From: Agelas oroides
Taxonomy: Eukaryota > Porifera > Demospongiae > Agelasida > Agelasidae
Length of the DNA stretch: 64,000 nt
Direction: 5' to 3'
NCBI GenBank assembly: GCA_949130485.1
Contig: OX422203.1
Location: 5,646,429-5,710,428, forward strand
The notes under the pieces are model-generated. The model was not told the DNA's origin, ran no database searches, and saw nothing but the letters and a program-made list of their open reading frames with translations. Position numbers and translations under genes: made by a program. This document shows, piece by piece, positions 13,369 to 28,250 of the stretch. The first letter of the stretch is position 1, and every line of letters starts with the position of its first letter.

Positions 13369-16074
13369 TGCCTCTACTGGCCTCTACATGAATCTACCAC
13401 ACACTTCTATGGATGTACTTGACTCTACTACACTCTGCCATGGCTCTACTTGATTTTACTTGACTCTACTACACTCTACCATGCCCCTACTTCGCTCTAT
13501 TACACGCTACCATGACTCTACTACATTCCACCATGGCTATACTTGACTCTACATCACTCAACCATAGCTCTACTTGACTCTACTTGGTTCTACTACACTC
13601 TTCCATGGCTCTACTACATTCTTCCAAGGCTCTACTGAACTCTACATGACTCTACTACACTCTACCATACTTCTACTTGTCGCTACTACACACTACCATG
13701 GCTCTACTACACTCTCCCAATGCTCTACTTGACTCTACATGACTCTACTACATTCTACCATGGCTCTACTTAGCACTAATTGATACTAGTACTCTCCATC
13801 GTGACTCTACTGGGCTCTACTTGGCTCAACTACACTATCCCATGTCTGTACTACATTCTACGATGGCTCTACTTGACTCTACATGACTCTACTACATTCT
13901 ACAGGGGTTCTAATTCGCTCTACTTGGCTCAACTACACTCTACCATGGTTTTACTACATTCTACCATGGGTCTACTCGTCTCTACATGAGTCCAATACAT
14001 TCTACCGGGGTTCTAATTCGCTCTACTTGGCTCTACTACACTCTACAATGGCTCTACTATTTTCTACCATGGCTCTACTTGACTCCACTTGACTCTACTA
14101 CACTCTACCATGGCTCTACTTGGCTCTACTTGGCTCTACTACACTCTGCCATGGTTCTACTTGACTTTACTTTACTCTCCTACACTCTACCAGGCTCTAC
14201 TTGGCTCTCCTTGGCTCTACTTCACCACACTATGGCTCTACTACATTTTACGATAGCTCTACTTAACTCTACATGACTCTACTACATTCTACCGGCGTTC
14301 TAATTCGTTCCACTTCACTCTACTACACTCTAACATGGCTCTACTACATTCTACCATGGCTCTACTATACATTTTACAATGGCCCTACTTCACTCTACAT
14401 GACTCTACTACATTCTACAGGGGTTCTAATTCGCTCTACTTGGCTCTACTACACTCTCCCATGGCTCTACTACATTCTACCATGGCACTACTTGACTCTA
14501 CTTGACTCTACTACACTCTAACATGGCTGTACTTGGCTCTACTTGGCTCTACTACACTCTACCATGGCCCTACTACATTCTACCATGGCTCTACTTGACT
14601 CTACTTGACTCTACTACACTCTACCATGTCTCTACTTGCCTCTACATGACTCTACCACACACTTCTATGGATCTACTTGACTCTACTACACTCTGCCATG
14701 GCTCTACTTGATTCTACTTGACTCTACTACACTCTACCATGGCTCTACGTGGCTCCACTTGGCTCTACTACACTCTACCATGGCTGTACTACACTCTACC
14801 ATGTCTCTAATTGCCTCTACATGACTCTACTACACACTTCTATGGATCTACTTGACTCTACTACACTCTGCCTTGGCTCTACTTCCCTCTACATGACTGT
14901 ACCACACACTTCTATGGATCAACGTGACTCTACTTGGCTCTACTACACCCTACGATGGCTCTACTACATTGTTCCAAAGCTCTACTGAACTCTACATGAC
15001 TCTACTACACTCTACAATACTTCTACTTGCCTCTACTGCATTCTAATATGGCTCTAGTTTGCTCGACTTGGATCTACTACAACCTACCATGGCTCAACTA
15101 CACTCTCCCAAGGCTCTACTTGACTCCACATCACTCTACTACATTCTACCACGACTCTACTTGACTCTACTGGACTCTACTACATTCTACCATGGCTCTA
15201 CTTAGCGCTAATTGACTCTACTACTCACCACCATGGCTGTACTTGGCTGTACTTGGCTCATGTACACTATACCATGCCTCTACTACATTCTACGATGGCT
15301 CTACTTGACTCAACATGACTCTACTACATTCTACAGGGGTTCTAATTCGCTCTACTTGGCTCTACTACACTCTCCCATGGCTCTACTACATTCTACCATG
15401 GCTCTACTTGACTCTACTTGACTCTACTACACTCTACCATGGCTCTACTTGGGTCCACTTGGCTCTACTACACTCTACCATGGCTCTACTACATTCTACC
15501 ATGGCTCTACTTGACTCTACTTGACTCTACTACACTCTACCATGGCTCTACTTCGCTCTACTTGGCTCTAATACACTCTTCCATGGCTCTACTACACTCT
15601 ACCATGTCTCTACTTGTCTCTACATGACTCTACCACACACTTCTATGGATCTACTTGACTCTACTACACTCTGCCATGGCTTTACTTGATTTAACTTGAT
15701 TCTACTACACTCTACCATGCCCCTACTTCGCTCTATTACACGCTACCATGACTCTACTACATTCCACCATGGCTATACTTGACTCTACATCACTCTACTA
15801 CACTCTACCATAGCTCTACTTAACTCTTGTTGGCTCTTCTACACTCTACCACGGCTGTACTACATTCTTCCAAGGCTCTACTGAACTCTACATGACTCTA
15901 CTACACTCTACCATGGCTCTACTACACTCTCCCAAGGCTCCACTTGACTCTACATCACTCTACTACACTCTACCATAGCTCTACTTGACTCTACTTGGCT
16001 CTACTACACTCTACCATGGCTCTACTACATTCTTGCAAGGCTCTACTGAACTCTACTTGACTCTACTACACTCT
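13369..16074. repeat. Higher-order repeat, 3.0-kb unit, copy 3 (truncated)
   Basis: Collinear with copies 1 and 2 for about 2.7 kb. It diverges near 16,074, where the other copies read CTAGCATACCTC and this one reads CTACCATACTTC. The region 16,075-19,859 continues the satellite without a repeat period that I could assign. Confidence 0.8.
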
Positions 16075-19000
16075 ACCATACTTCTACTTGCCTTTACTAC
16101 ACCCTACCATGGCTCTACTACACTCTCCCAAGGCTCTACGTGACTCTACATGACTCTACTACATTCTACCATGGCTCTACTGCACTCTACATGACTCTAC
16201 TACATTCTACCATGGCTCTACTTAGCGCCAATTGACACTACTACTCTCCACCATGACTCGCTCAACTACACTATACCATGCCTGTACTACATTCTACGAT
16301 GGCTCTACTTGACTCTACATGACTCTACTACATTCTACCATTGCTCTACTTGACTCTACTTCACTCTAGTACACTCTACGATAGCTCTACTTGGCTCTAC
16401 TTGACTCTACTACACCCTACCATGCCTCTACTTCGCTCTATTACATGCTACCATGACTCTACTACTTTCCACCATGGCTATAATTGACTCTACATCACTC
16501 TACTACACTCTACCATAGCTCCACTTGACTCTACTTGGCTCTACTGCACTCTACCATGGCTCTACTACATTCTTCCAAGGCTCTACTGAACTCTACATGA
16601 CTCTACTACACTCTACCATACCTCTACATGCCTCTACTATATTCTACCATGACTCTAGTTTGCTCTACTTGGATCTATTACACCCTACCATGGCTCTACT
16701 ACACTCTCCCAAGGCTCTACTTGACTCCACATCACTCTACTACATTCTACCATGGCTCTACTTGACTCTACTTGCCTCTACTACATTCTACCATGGCTCT
16801 ACTTAGCGCTAATTGACTCTACTGCTCTCCACCATGGCTCTACTTTGCTGTACTTGGCTCAACTACACTATACCATGCCTCTACTACATTCTACGATGGC
16901 TCTACTAGACTCTACATGACTCTACTACATTCTACAGGGGTTCTAATTCCCTCTACTTGGCTCTACTACACTCTCCCATGGCTCTACTACATTCTACCAT
17001 GGCTCTACTTGACTCTACTTGACTCTACTACACTCTACCATGGCTCTACGTGGCTCCACTTGGCTCTACTACACTCTACCATGGCTCTACTTGACTCTAC
17101 TTGACTCTACTACACTCTAACATGGCTCTACTTCGCTCTAGTTGGCTCTACTACACTCTACCATGGCTCTACTACACTCTACCATGTCTCTACTTGCCTC
17201 TATATGACTCTACCACACACTTCTATGGATCTATTTGACTCTACTACACTCTGCCATGGCTCTACTTGCCTCTACATGCCTCTACCACACACTTCTATGT
17301 ATCAACTTGACTCTACTTGGCTCTACTACACTCTACGATGGCTCTACTACATTCTTCCAAGGCTCTACTGAACTCTACATGACTCTACTACACTCTACAA
17401 TACTTCTACTTGCCTCTACTGCATTCTAATATGGCTCTAGTTTGCTCGACTTGGATCTACTACACCCTACCATGGCTCTACTACACTCTCCCAAGGCTCT
17501 ACTTGACTCCACATCACTCTACTACATTCTACCACGACTCTACTAGACTCTACTGGACTCTACTACATTCTACCATGGCTCTACTTAGCGCTATTTGACT
17601 CTACTACTCTCCACCATGGTTCTACATGGCTGTACTTGGCTCAACTACACTATACCATGCCTCTACTACATTCTACGATGGCTCTACTTGACTCTACATG
17701 ATTCTACTACATTCTAAAGGGGTTCTAATTCGCTCTACTTGGCTCTACTACACTCTCCCATGGCTCTACTACATTCTACCATGGCTCTACTTCACTCTAC
17801 TTGACTCTACTACACTCTACCATGGCTCTACTTGGGTCCACTTGGCTCTACTACACTCTACCATGGCTCTACTACATTCAACCATGGCTCTAGTTGACTC
17901 TACATGACTCTACTACGCTCTACCATGGCTCTACTTCGCTCTACTTGGCTCTACTACACTCTACCATGGCTCTACTACATTCTACCATGTCTCTACTTGT
18001 CTCTACATGACTCTACCACACACTTCTATGGATCTACTTGACTCTACTACACTCTTCCATGGCTTTACTTGATTTTACTCGACGCTACTACACTCTACCA
18101 TGCCCCTACTTCTCTCTATTGCACGCTACCATGACTCTACTACATTCCACCATGGCTATACTTGACTCTACATCACTCTACTACACTCTACCATAGCTCT
18201 ACTTGACTCTAGTTGGCTCTTCTACACTCTACCACGGCTGTACTACATTCTTCCAAGGCTCTACTGAACTCTACATGACTCTACTACACTCTACCATGGC
18301 TCTACTGCACTCTCCCAACGCTCCACTTGCCTCTACATGACTCTACTACACTCTACCATAGCTCTACTTGACTCTACTTGGCTCTACTACACTCTATCAT
18401 GGCTCTACTTCATTCTTGCAAGGCTCTACTGAACTCTACATGACTCTTCTACACTCTACCATACTTCAACTTGCATTTACTACACCCTACCATGGCTCTA
18501 CTACACTCTCCCAAGGCTCTACTTGACTCTACATGACTCTACTACATTCTACCATGGCTCTACTTCACTCTACATGACTCTACTACATTCTACCATGGAT
18601 CTACTTAGCGCTAATTGACACTACTACTCTCCACCGTGGGTCGCTCAACTACACTATACCATGCCTGCACTACATTCTACGATGGCTCTACTTGACTCTA
18701 CATGACTCTACTACATTCTACCATGGCTCTACTTCACTCTACATGACTCTGTTACATTCTACCATGGCTCTACTTGCCTCTACATGACTCTACCACACAC
18801 GTCTATGGCTCTGCTTCACTCCACTACACTCTGCCATGGCTCTACTTGATTTTACTTGACTCTCCTACACTCTACCAGGCTCTACTTGGCTCTCCTTGGC
18901 TCTACTACACCCTACCATGGCACTACTACATTTTACGATAGCTCTACATGACTCTACGTGACTCTACTACATTCTACCGGTGTTCTAATCCGCTCTACTT

Positions 19001-19859
19001 CACTCTACTACACTCTACCATGGCTCTACTACACTCTACCATGGTTCTACTTGACTCTACATGACTCTACTACATTCTACCATTGCTCTACTTGACTCTA
19101 CTTGACTCTAGTACACTCTACGATAGCTCTACTTGGCTCTACTTGACTCTACTACACCCTACCATGCCTCTACGTCGCTCTATTACACGCTACCATGACT
19201 CTACTACATTCCACCATGGCTATAATTGACTCTACATCACTCTACTACACTCTACTTGGCTCTACTGCACTCCACCATGGCTCTACTACATTCTTCCAAG
19301 GCTCTACTGAACTCTACATGACTCTACTACACTCTACCATACCTCTACATGCCTCTACTACATTCTACCATGGCTCTAGTTTGCTCTACTTGGATCTATT
19401 ACACCCTACCATGGCTCTACTACACTCTCCCAAGGCTCTACTTGACTCTACATCACTCTACTACATTCTACCATGGCTCTACTTGACTCTACTGGACTGT
19501 ACTACATTCTACCATGGCTCTACTTATCGCTAATTGACTCTACTACTCTCCACCATGGCTCTACTTGGCTGTACTTGGCTCAACTACACTATACCATGCC
19601 TGTACTACATTCTACGATGGCTCTACTTGACTCTATATGACTCTACTACATCCTACAGGGGTTCTAATTCGCTCTACTTGGCTCTACTACACTTTCCCAT
19701 GGCTCTACTATATTCTACCATCGCTCTACTTGACTCTCCTTGACTCTACTACACTCTACCATGGCTCTACTTGGGTCCACTTGGCTCTACTACACTCTAC
19801 CATGGCTCTACTACATTCTACCATGGCTCTACTTGACTCTACTTGACTCTACTACACTC

Positions 19860-22185
19860 TACCATGGCTCTACTTCGCTCTTCTTGGCTCTACTACACTC
19901 CACCATGGCTCTACTACACTCTACCATGTCTCTACTTGCCTCTACATGACTCTACCACACACTTCTATGGATGTACTTGACTCTACTATACTCTGCCATG
20001 GCTCTACTTGATTTTACTTGACTCTACTACACTCTCCCATGCCCCTACTTCGCTCTATTACACGCTACCATGACTGTACTACATTCCACCATGGCTATAC
20101 TTGACTCTACATCACTCTACTACACTCTAACGTAGCTCTCCTTGACTCTACTTGGCTCAACTACACCATACCATGCTTGTACTACATTCTACGATGGCTC
20201 TACTTGACTCTACTTGACTCTACTACATTCTACCATGGCTCTACTTCGCTCTACATGACTCTACTACATTCTACCATGGCTCTACTTGCCTCTACATGAC
20301 TCTACCACACACGTCTACGGCTCTACTTGACTCTACTACACTCTTCCATGGCTCTACTTGATTTTACTTGACTCTCCTACACTCTACCAGGCTCTACTTG
20401 GCTCTCCTTGGCTCTACTACACCCTACCACGGCTCTACTACATTTTACGATAGCTCTACATGACTCTACATGAATCTACTACATTCTACCGGCGTTCTAA
20501 TGCGCTCTACTTCACTCTACTACACTCTACCATGGCTCTACTTGACTCTACATGACTCTACTACATTCTACCATTGCTTTACTTGACTCTACTTGACTCT
20601 AGTACACTCTACAATAGATCTACTTCGCTCTACTTGAGTCTACTACACTCTACCATGCCTCTACTTCGCTCTATTACACGCTACCATGACTCTACTACAT
20701 TCCACCGTGGCTATAATTAACTCTACATCACTCGACTACACTCTACCATAGCTCTACTTGACTCTACTTGGCTCTACTGCACTCTACCATGGCTCTACTA
20801 TATTCTTCCAAGGCTCTACTGAAGTCTACATGACTCTACTACACTCTACCATACCTCTACTTGCCTCTACTACATTCTACCATGGCTCTAGTTTGCTCTA
20901 CTTGGATCTATTACACCCTACCATGGCTCTACTACACTCTCCTAAGGCTCTACTTGACTCTACATCACTCTACTACATTCTACCATGGCTCTACTTGACT
21001 GTACTTGACTCTACTACATTCTGCCATGTCTCTACTTAGCACTACTTGACTCTACTACACTCTACCATGGCTCTACTTAGCTCTCCTTGGCTCTACTACA
21101 CTCTACCATGGCTCTACTAAATTCTACCATGTCTCTACTTGCCTCTACATGACTCTACCACACGCTTCTACGGCTCTACTTGACTCTACTACACTCGGCT
21201 ATGGCTCTACTTGATTTTACTTGACTCTACTACACTCTACCAGGCTCTGCTTGGCTCTCCTTGGCTCTACTACACCCTACCATGGCTCTACTACATTCGA
21301 CGATGGCTCTACTATGCATTTTACAATGGCCCTACTTCACTCTACATGATTCTGCAACATTCTACCGGGGTTCTAATGTGCTCTACTTTGCTCTACTACA
21401 CTCTACCATGGCTCTACTACATTCTACCACGGCTCTGCTTGATTCTACAGACTCTACTACTTTCTACCATGGCTCTACTTGACTCTACTCGACTCTAGTA
21501 CACTCTACGATAGGTCTTCTTGGCTCTACTTGACTCTACTACACTCTACCATGCCCGTACTTCGCTCTATTACACGCTACCATGACTCTACTACATCCCA
21601 CTATGGCTATACTTGACTCTACATCACTCTTCTACACTCCACCATAGCTCTACTTGACTCTACTTGGCTCTACTACACTCTATCATGGCTCTACTACATT
21701 CTTCCAAGGCTCTACTGAACTCTACATGACTCTACTACACTCTACAATACCTCTACTTGCCTCCACTACATTCTAATATGGCTCTAGTTTGCTCGAATTG
21801 GATCTATTACACCCTACCAATGCTCTACTACACTCTCCCAAGGCTCTACTTGACTCTACATCACTCTACTACATTCTACCATGGCTCTACTTCACTCTAC
21901 ATGACTCTACTACATTCTACCATCGCTCTACTTAGCGCTAATTGACACTACTACTCTCCACCATGACTCTACTTTGCTCTACATGGCTCAACTACACTAT
22001 ACCATGCCTGTACTACATTCTACGATGGCTGTACTTTACTCTACATGACTCTGCTACATTCTACAGGGGTTCTAATTCGCTGTACTTGGCTCTACTACAC
22101 TCTACCATGGATCTACTACATTCTACCATGGCTCTACTTGACTCTACTTGACTCTACTACACTCTATCATGGCTCTACTACATTC
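19860..22185. repeat. Long satellite segment duplicated about 6.08 kb apart, copy 1
   Basis: The segment recurs at 25,941-28,250 with an offset of 6,081-6,091 bp. Landmarks shared only by these two copies include a block with TGCATTTTACAATGG (21,324; 27,405) and CTGCTTGATTCTACAGACTC (21,434; 27,515). The intervening 22,186-25,940 holds other arrangements of the same units. Confidence 0.8.
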
Positions 22186-25100
22186 TACCATGTCTCAACT
22201 TGGATCTACAAGACTCTACCACACTCGTCTACGGATCTACTAGACTCTCCTTGACTCTACTATATTCTACCATGGCTCTACTTAGCACTAATTGACTCTA
22301 CTACTCTCCACCATGGCTCTACTTGGCTCAACTTCACTATACCATGCCTCTTCTACATTCTACCATGGCACTACTTGACTCCACTTGACTCTACTACACT
22401 CTACCATGGCTCTACTTGATTTTACTTCACTCTCCTACACTCTACCAGGCTCTACTTGGCTCTCCTTGGCTCTACTTCACCCCACTATGGCTCTACTACA
22501 TTTTACGATAGCTCTACTTGACTCTACATGACTCTACTACATTCTACCGGCGTTCTAATTCGCTCTACTTCACTCTACTACACTCTACCATGTCTCTATT
22601 ACATTCTACCATGGCTCTACTATACATTTTACAATGGCCCTACTTCACTCTACATGACTCTACTACATTCTACAGGGGTTCTAATTCGCTCTACTTGGCT
22701 CTACTACACTCTCCCATGGCTCTACTACATTCTACCATGGCTCTACTTGACTCTACTTGACTCTACTACACTCTAACATGGCTCTACTTGGTTCTACTTG
22801 GCTCTACTGCACTCTACCATGGCTTTACTACGCTCTACCATGTCTCTACTTGCCTCTACATGACTCTACCACACACTTCTATGGATCTACTTGACTCTAC
22901 TACACTCTGCCATGGATCTACTTGCCTCTACATGACTCTACCACACACTTCTATGGATCTACTTGACTCTACTTGGCTCTACTACACTCTACGATGGCTC
23001 TACTACATTCTTCCAAGGCTCTACTGAACTCTACATGACTCTACTACACTCTACAATACTTCTACTTGCCTCTACTGCATTCTAATATGGCTCTAGTTTG
23101 CTCGACTTGGATCTACTACACCCTACCATGGCTCTACTACACTCTCCCAAGGCTCTACTTGACTCCACATCACTCTACTACATTCTACCACGACTCTACT
23201 AGACTCTACTGGACTCTACTACATTCTACCATGGCTCTACTTAGCGCTAATTGACTCTACTACTCTCCACCATGGCTCTACTTGTCTGTACTTGGCTCAA
23301 CTACACTATACCATGCCTCTACTACATTCTACGATGGCTCTACTTGACTCTACATGACTCTACTACATTCTACAGGGGTTCTAATTCGCTCTACTTGGCT
23401 CTACTACCCCCTCCCATGGCTGTACTACATTGTACCATGGCTCTACTTGACTCTACTTGACTCTACTACACTCTACCATGGCTGTACTTGGGTCCACTTG
23501 GCTCTACTACACTCTACCATGGCTCTACTACATTCAACCATGGCTCTACTTGACTCTACTTGACTCTACTACACTCTACCATGGCTCTACTTCGCTCTAC
23601 TTGGCTCTACTACACTCTACCATGGCTCTACTACACTCTACCATGTCTCTACTAGCCTCTACATGACTCTACCACACACTTCTATGGATCTACTTGACTC
23701 TACTACACTCTGCCATGGCTCTACTTGATTTTACTTGACTCTACTACACTGTACCATGCCCATATACTTCGCTCTATTACACGCTACCATGACTCTACTA
23801 CATTCCGTCATGGCTATACTTGACTCTACATCACTCTACTACACTCTACCATAGCTCTACTTGACTGTACTTGGCTCTACTACACTCTACCATGGCTCTA
23901 CTACATTCTTGCAAGGCTCTACTGAACTCTACATGACTCTACTACATTCTACCATACTTCTACTTGCCTTTATTACACCCTAGGCTACCATGGCTCTACT
24001 ATACTCTCCCAAGGCTCTACTTGACTCTACATGACTCTACTACATTCTACCATGGCTCTACTTCACTCTACATGACTCTACTACATTCTACCATGGCTCT
24101 ACTTAGCGCTAATTGACACTACTACTCTCCACCGTGACTCGCTCAACTACACTATACCATGCCTGTACTACATTCTACGATGGCTCTACTTGACTCTACT
24201 ACATTCCACCATGGCTCTACTTCACTCTACATGACTCTACTACATTCTACCATGGCTCTACTTGCGTCTACATGAGTCTACCACACACGTCTATGGCTCT
24301 ACTTGACTCCACTACACTCTGCCATGGCTCTACTTGATTTTACTTGACTCTCCTACACTCTACCAGGCTCTACTTGGCTCTCCTTGGCTCTACTACACCC
24401 TACCATGGCTCTACTATATTTTACGATAGCTCTACATGACTCTACATGACTCTACTACATTCTACAGGGGTTCTAATTCGCTCTACTTGGCTCTACTACA
24501 CTCTACCATGGCTCTACTACATTCTACCATGGGTCTACTCGTCTCTACATGACTCTAATACATTCTACCGGGGTTCTAATTCGCTCTACTTGGCTCTACT
24601 ACACTCTACCATGGCTCTACTACACTCTACCATGGCTCTACTACATTCTACCATGCCTCTACTTGACTCTACTTGACTCTACTACACTCTACCATGGCTG
24701 TACTACACTCTACCATGTCTGTACTTGCCTCTATATGACTCTACCACACTCTTCTATGCCTCTACTTGACTCTACTACATTCTAGCATGGCTCTACTTAG
24801 TGCTAATTGACTCTACTACTCTCCACTATGCCTCTACGTGGCTCTACTTGGCTCAACTACACTATACCATGCCTCTACTACATTCTACGATGGCTCTACT
24901 TGGCTATACATGACTCTACTACATTCTACCGTGGTTCTAATTCGCTCTACTCGGCTCTACTACATTCTACAATGGCTCTACTCGGCTCTACTACATTCTA
25001 CAATGGGTCTACTACATTCTACCATGGCTCTACTTAATTGACTCTACATGACTCTAATACATTCCACCGGGGTTCTAATTTGCTCTACTTGGCTCTACTA

Positions 25101-25940
25101 AAGTCTACCATGGCTCTACTACATTCTACCATGGCTCTACTTGACTCTACTTGACTCTACTACACTCTACCATGGCTTTACTTGTCTCTACTTGACTCTA
25201 CTACACTCTACCATGGCTCTACTACATTCTACCAATGCTCTAGTTGAATCTACATCACTCTACTACATTCTACCATGGCTCTACTTGACTCTACTTGACT
25301 CTACTTCATTCTACCATGGCTCTACTTAGCACTAATTGACTCTACTACTCTCTACCATGGCTCTACTTGGCTCAACTACACTATACCATGCCTCTTCTAC
25401 ATTCTACCATGGCTCTACTTGACTCTACTTGACTCTACTACACTCTACCATGGCTCTACTTAGTTCTACTTGGCTCTACTACACTCTACCATGGCTCTAC
25501 TACATTCTACCATGGCTCTACTTGACTCTACTTGACTCTAGTACACTCTACCATGGTTCTACTTGGCTCTACTTGGCTCAACTATACACTCTACCATGGC
25601 TCTACTACATTCTACCATGTCTCTACTTGCCTCTACATGACTCTACCACACTCTTCTACGACTCTACTTGACTCTATTTGACTCTACTACATTCTACCAT
25701 GGCTCTACTTGACTCTACTTGACTCTACTACATTCTACGATGGCTCTACATGGCTCTACATGACTCTACTACATTCTACCACGGCTCTAGTTGACTGTAC
25801 TTGACTCTACTACACTCTACCATGGCTCTACTTGTCTCTACTTGGCTCTACTACATTCTACCATGGCTCTACTTGACTCTACTTGACTCTACTACACTCT
25901 ACCATGGCTCTACTTGGCTCTACTTGGCTCAACTACACTC

Positions 25941-28250
25941 TACCATGGCTCTACTTCGCTCTACTTGGCTCTACTAAACTCCACCATGGCTCTACTACAC
26001 TCTACCATGTCTCTACTTGCCTCTACATAACTCTACCACACACTTCTATGGATGTACTTGACTCTACTACACTCTGCCATGGCTCTACTTGATTTTACTT
26101 GACTCTACTACACTCTCCCATGCCCCTACTTCGCTCTATTACACGCTACCATGACTCTACTACATTCCACCATGGCTATACTTGACTCTACATCACTCTA
26201 CTACACTCTAACGTAGCTCTCCTTGACTCTACTTGGCTCAACTACACCATACCATGCTTGTACTACATTCTACGATGGCTCTACTTGACTCTACTTGACT
26301 CTACTACATTCTTCCATGGCTCTACTTCGCTCTACATGACTCTACTACATTCTACCATGGCTCTACTTGCCTCTATATGACTCTACCACACACGTCTACG
26401 GCTCTACTTGACTCTACTACACTCTTCCATGGCTCTACTTGATTTTACTTGACTCTCCTACACTCTACCAGGCTCTACTTGGCTCTCCTTGGCTCTACTA
26501 CACCCTACCACGGCTCTACTACATTTTACGATAGATCTACATGACTCTACATGACTGTACTACATTCTACCGGCGTTCTAATTCGCTCTACTTCACTCTA
26601 CTTCACTCTACCATGGCTCTACTTGACTCTACATGACTCTACTACATTCTACCATTGCTTTACTTGACTCTACTTGACTCTAGTACACTCTACAATAGAT
26701 CTACTTCGCTCTACTTGAGTCTACTACACTCTACCAATGACTACCATGCCTCTACTTCGCTCTATTACACGCTACCATGACTCTACTACATTCCACCGTG
26801 GCTATAATTAACTCTACATCACTCTACTACACTCTACCATAGCTCTACTTGACTCTACTTGGCTCTACTGCACTCTACCATGGCTCTACTATATTCTTCC
26901 AAGGCTCTACTGAAGTCTACATGACTCTACTACACTCTACCATACCTCTACTTGCCTCTACTACATTCTACCATGGCTCTAGTTTGCTCTACTTGGATCT
27001 ATTACACCCTACCATGGCTCTACTACACTCTCCTAAGGCTCTACTTGACTCTACATCACTCTACTACATTCTACCATGGCTCTACTTGACTCTACTACAT
27101 TCTGCCATGTCTCTACTTAGCACTACTTGACTCTACTACACTCTACCATGGCTCTACTTAGCTCTCCTTGGCTCTACTACACTCTACCATGGCTCTACTA
27201 AATTCTACCATGTCTCTACTTGCCTCTACATGACTCTACCACACGCTTCTACGGCTCTACTTGACTCTACTACACTCGGCTATGGCTCTACTTGATTTTA
27301 CTTGACTCTACTACACTCTACCAGGCTCTGATTGGCTCTCCTTGGCTCTACTACACCCTACCATGGCTCTACTACATTCGACGATGGCTCTACTATGCAT
27401 TTTACAATGGCCCTACTTCACTCTACATGATTCTGCAACATTCTACCGGGGTTCTAATGTGCTCTACTTTGCTCTACTACACTCTACCATGGCTCTACTA
27501 CATTCTACCACGGCTCTGCTTGATTCTACAGACTCTACTACTTTCTATCATGGCTCTACTTGACTCTACTCGACTCTAGTACACTCTACGATAGGTCTTC
27601 TTGGCTCTACTTGACTCTACTACACTCTACCATGCCCATACTTCGCTCTATTACACGCTACCATGACTCTACTACATCCCACTATGGCTATACTTGACTC
27701 TACATCACTCTTCTACACTCCACCATAGCTCTACTTGACTCTACTTGGCTCTACTACACTCTATCATGGCTCTACTACATTCTTCCAAGGCTCTACTGAA
27801 CTCTACATGACACTATTACACTCTACAATACCTCTACTTGCCTCCACTACATTCTAATATGGCTCTAGTTTGCTCGAATTGGATCTATTACACCCTACCA
27901 ATGCTCTACTACACTCTCCCAAGGCTCTACTTGACTCTACATCACTCTACTACATTCTACCATGGCTCTACTTCACTCTACATGACTCTACTACATTCTA
28001 CCATCGCTCTACTTAGCGCTAATTGACACTACTACTCTCCACCATGACTCTACTTGGCTCTACATGGCTCAACTACACTATACCATGCCTGTACTACTTT
28101 ACTCTACATGACTCTGCTACATTCTACAGGGGTTCTAATTCGCTGTACTTGGCTCTACTACACTCTACCATGGATCTTCTACATTCTACCATGGCTCTAC
28201 TTGACTCTACTTGACTCTACTACACTCTTCCATGGCTCTACTACATTCTT
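25941..28250. repeat. Long satellite segment duplicated about 6.08 kb apart, copy 2
   Basis: Second copy of 19,860-22,185. It differs by small unit-level indels, for example an inserted CCAATGACTA near 26,733 and a short deletion near 28,096, plus scattered substitutions. It therefore seems older or less homogenised than the 2,172-bp repeat to its right. Confidence 0.78.
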
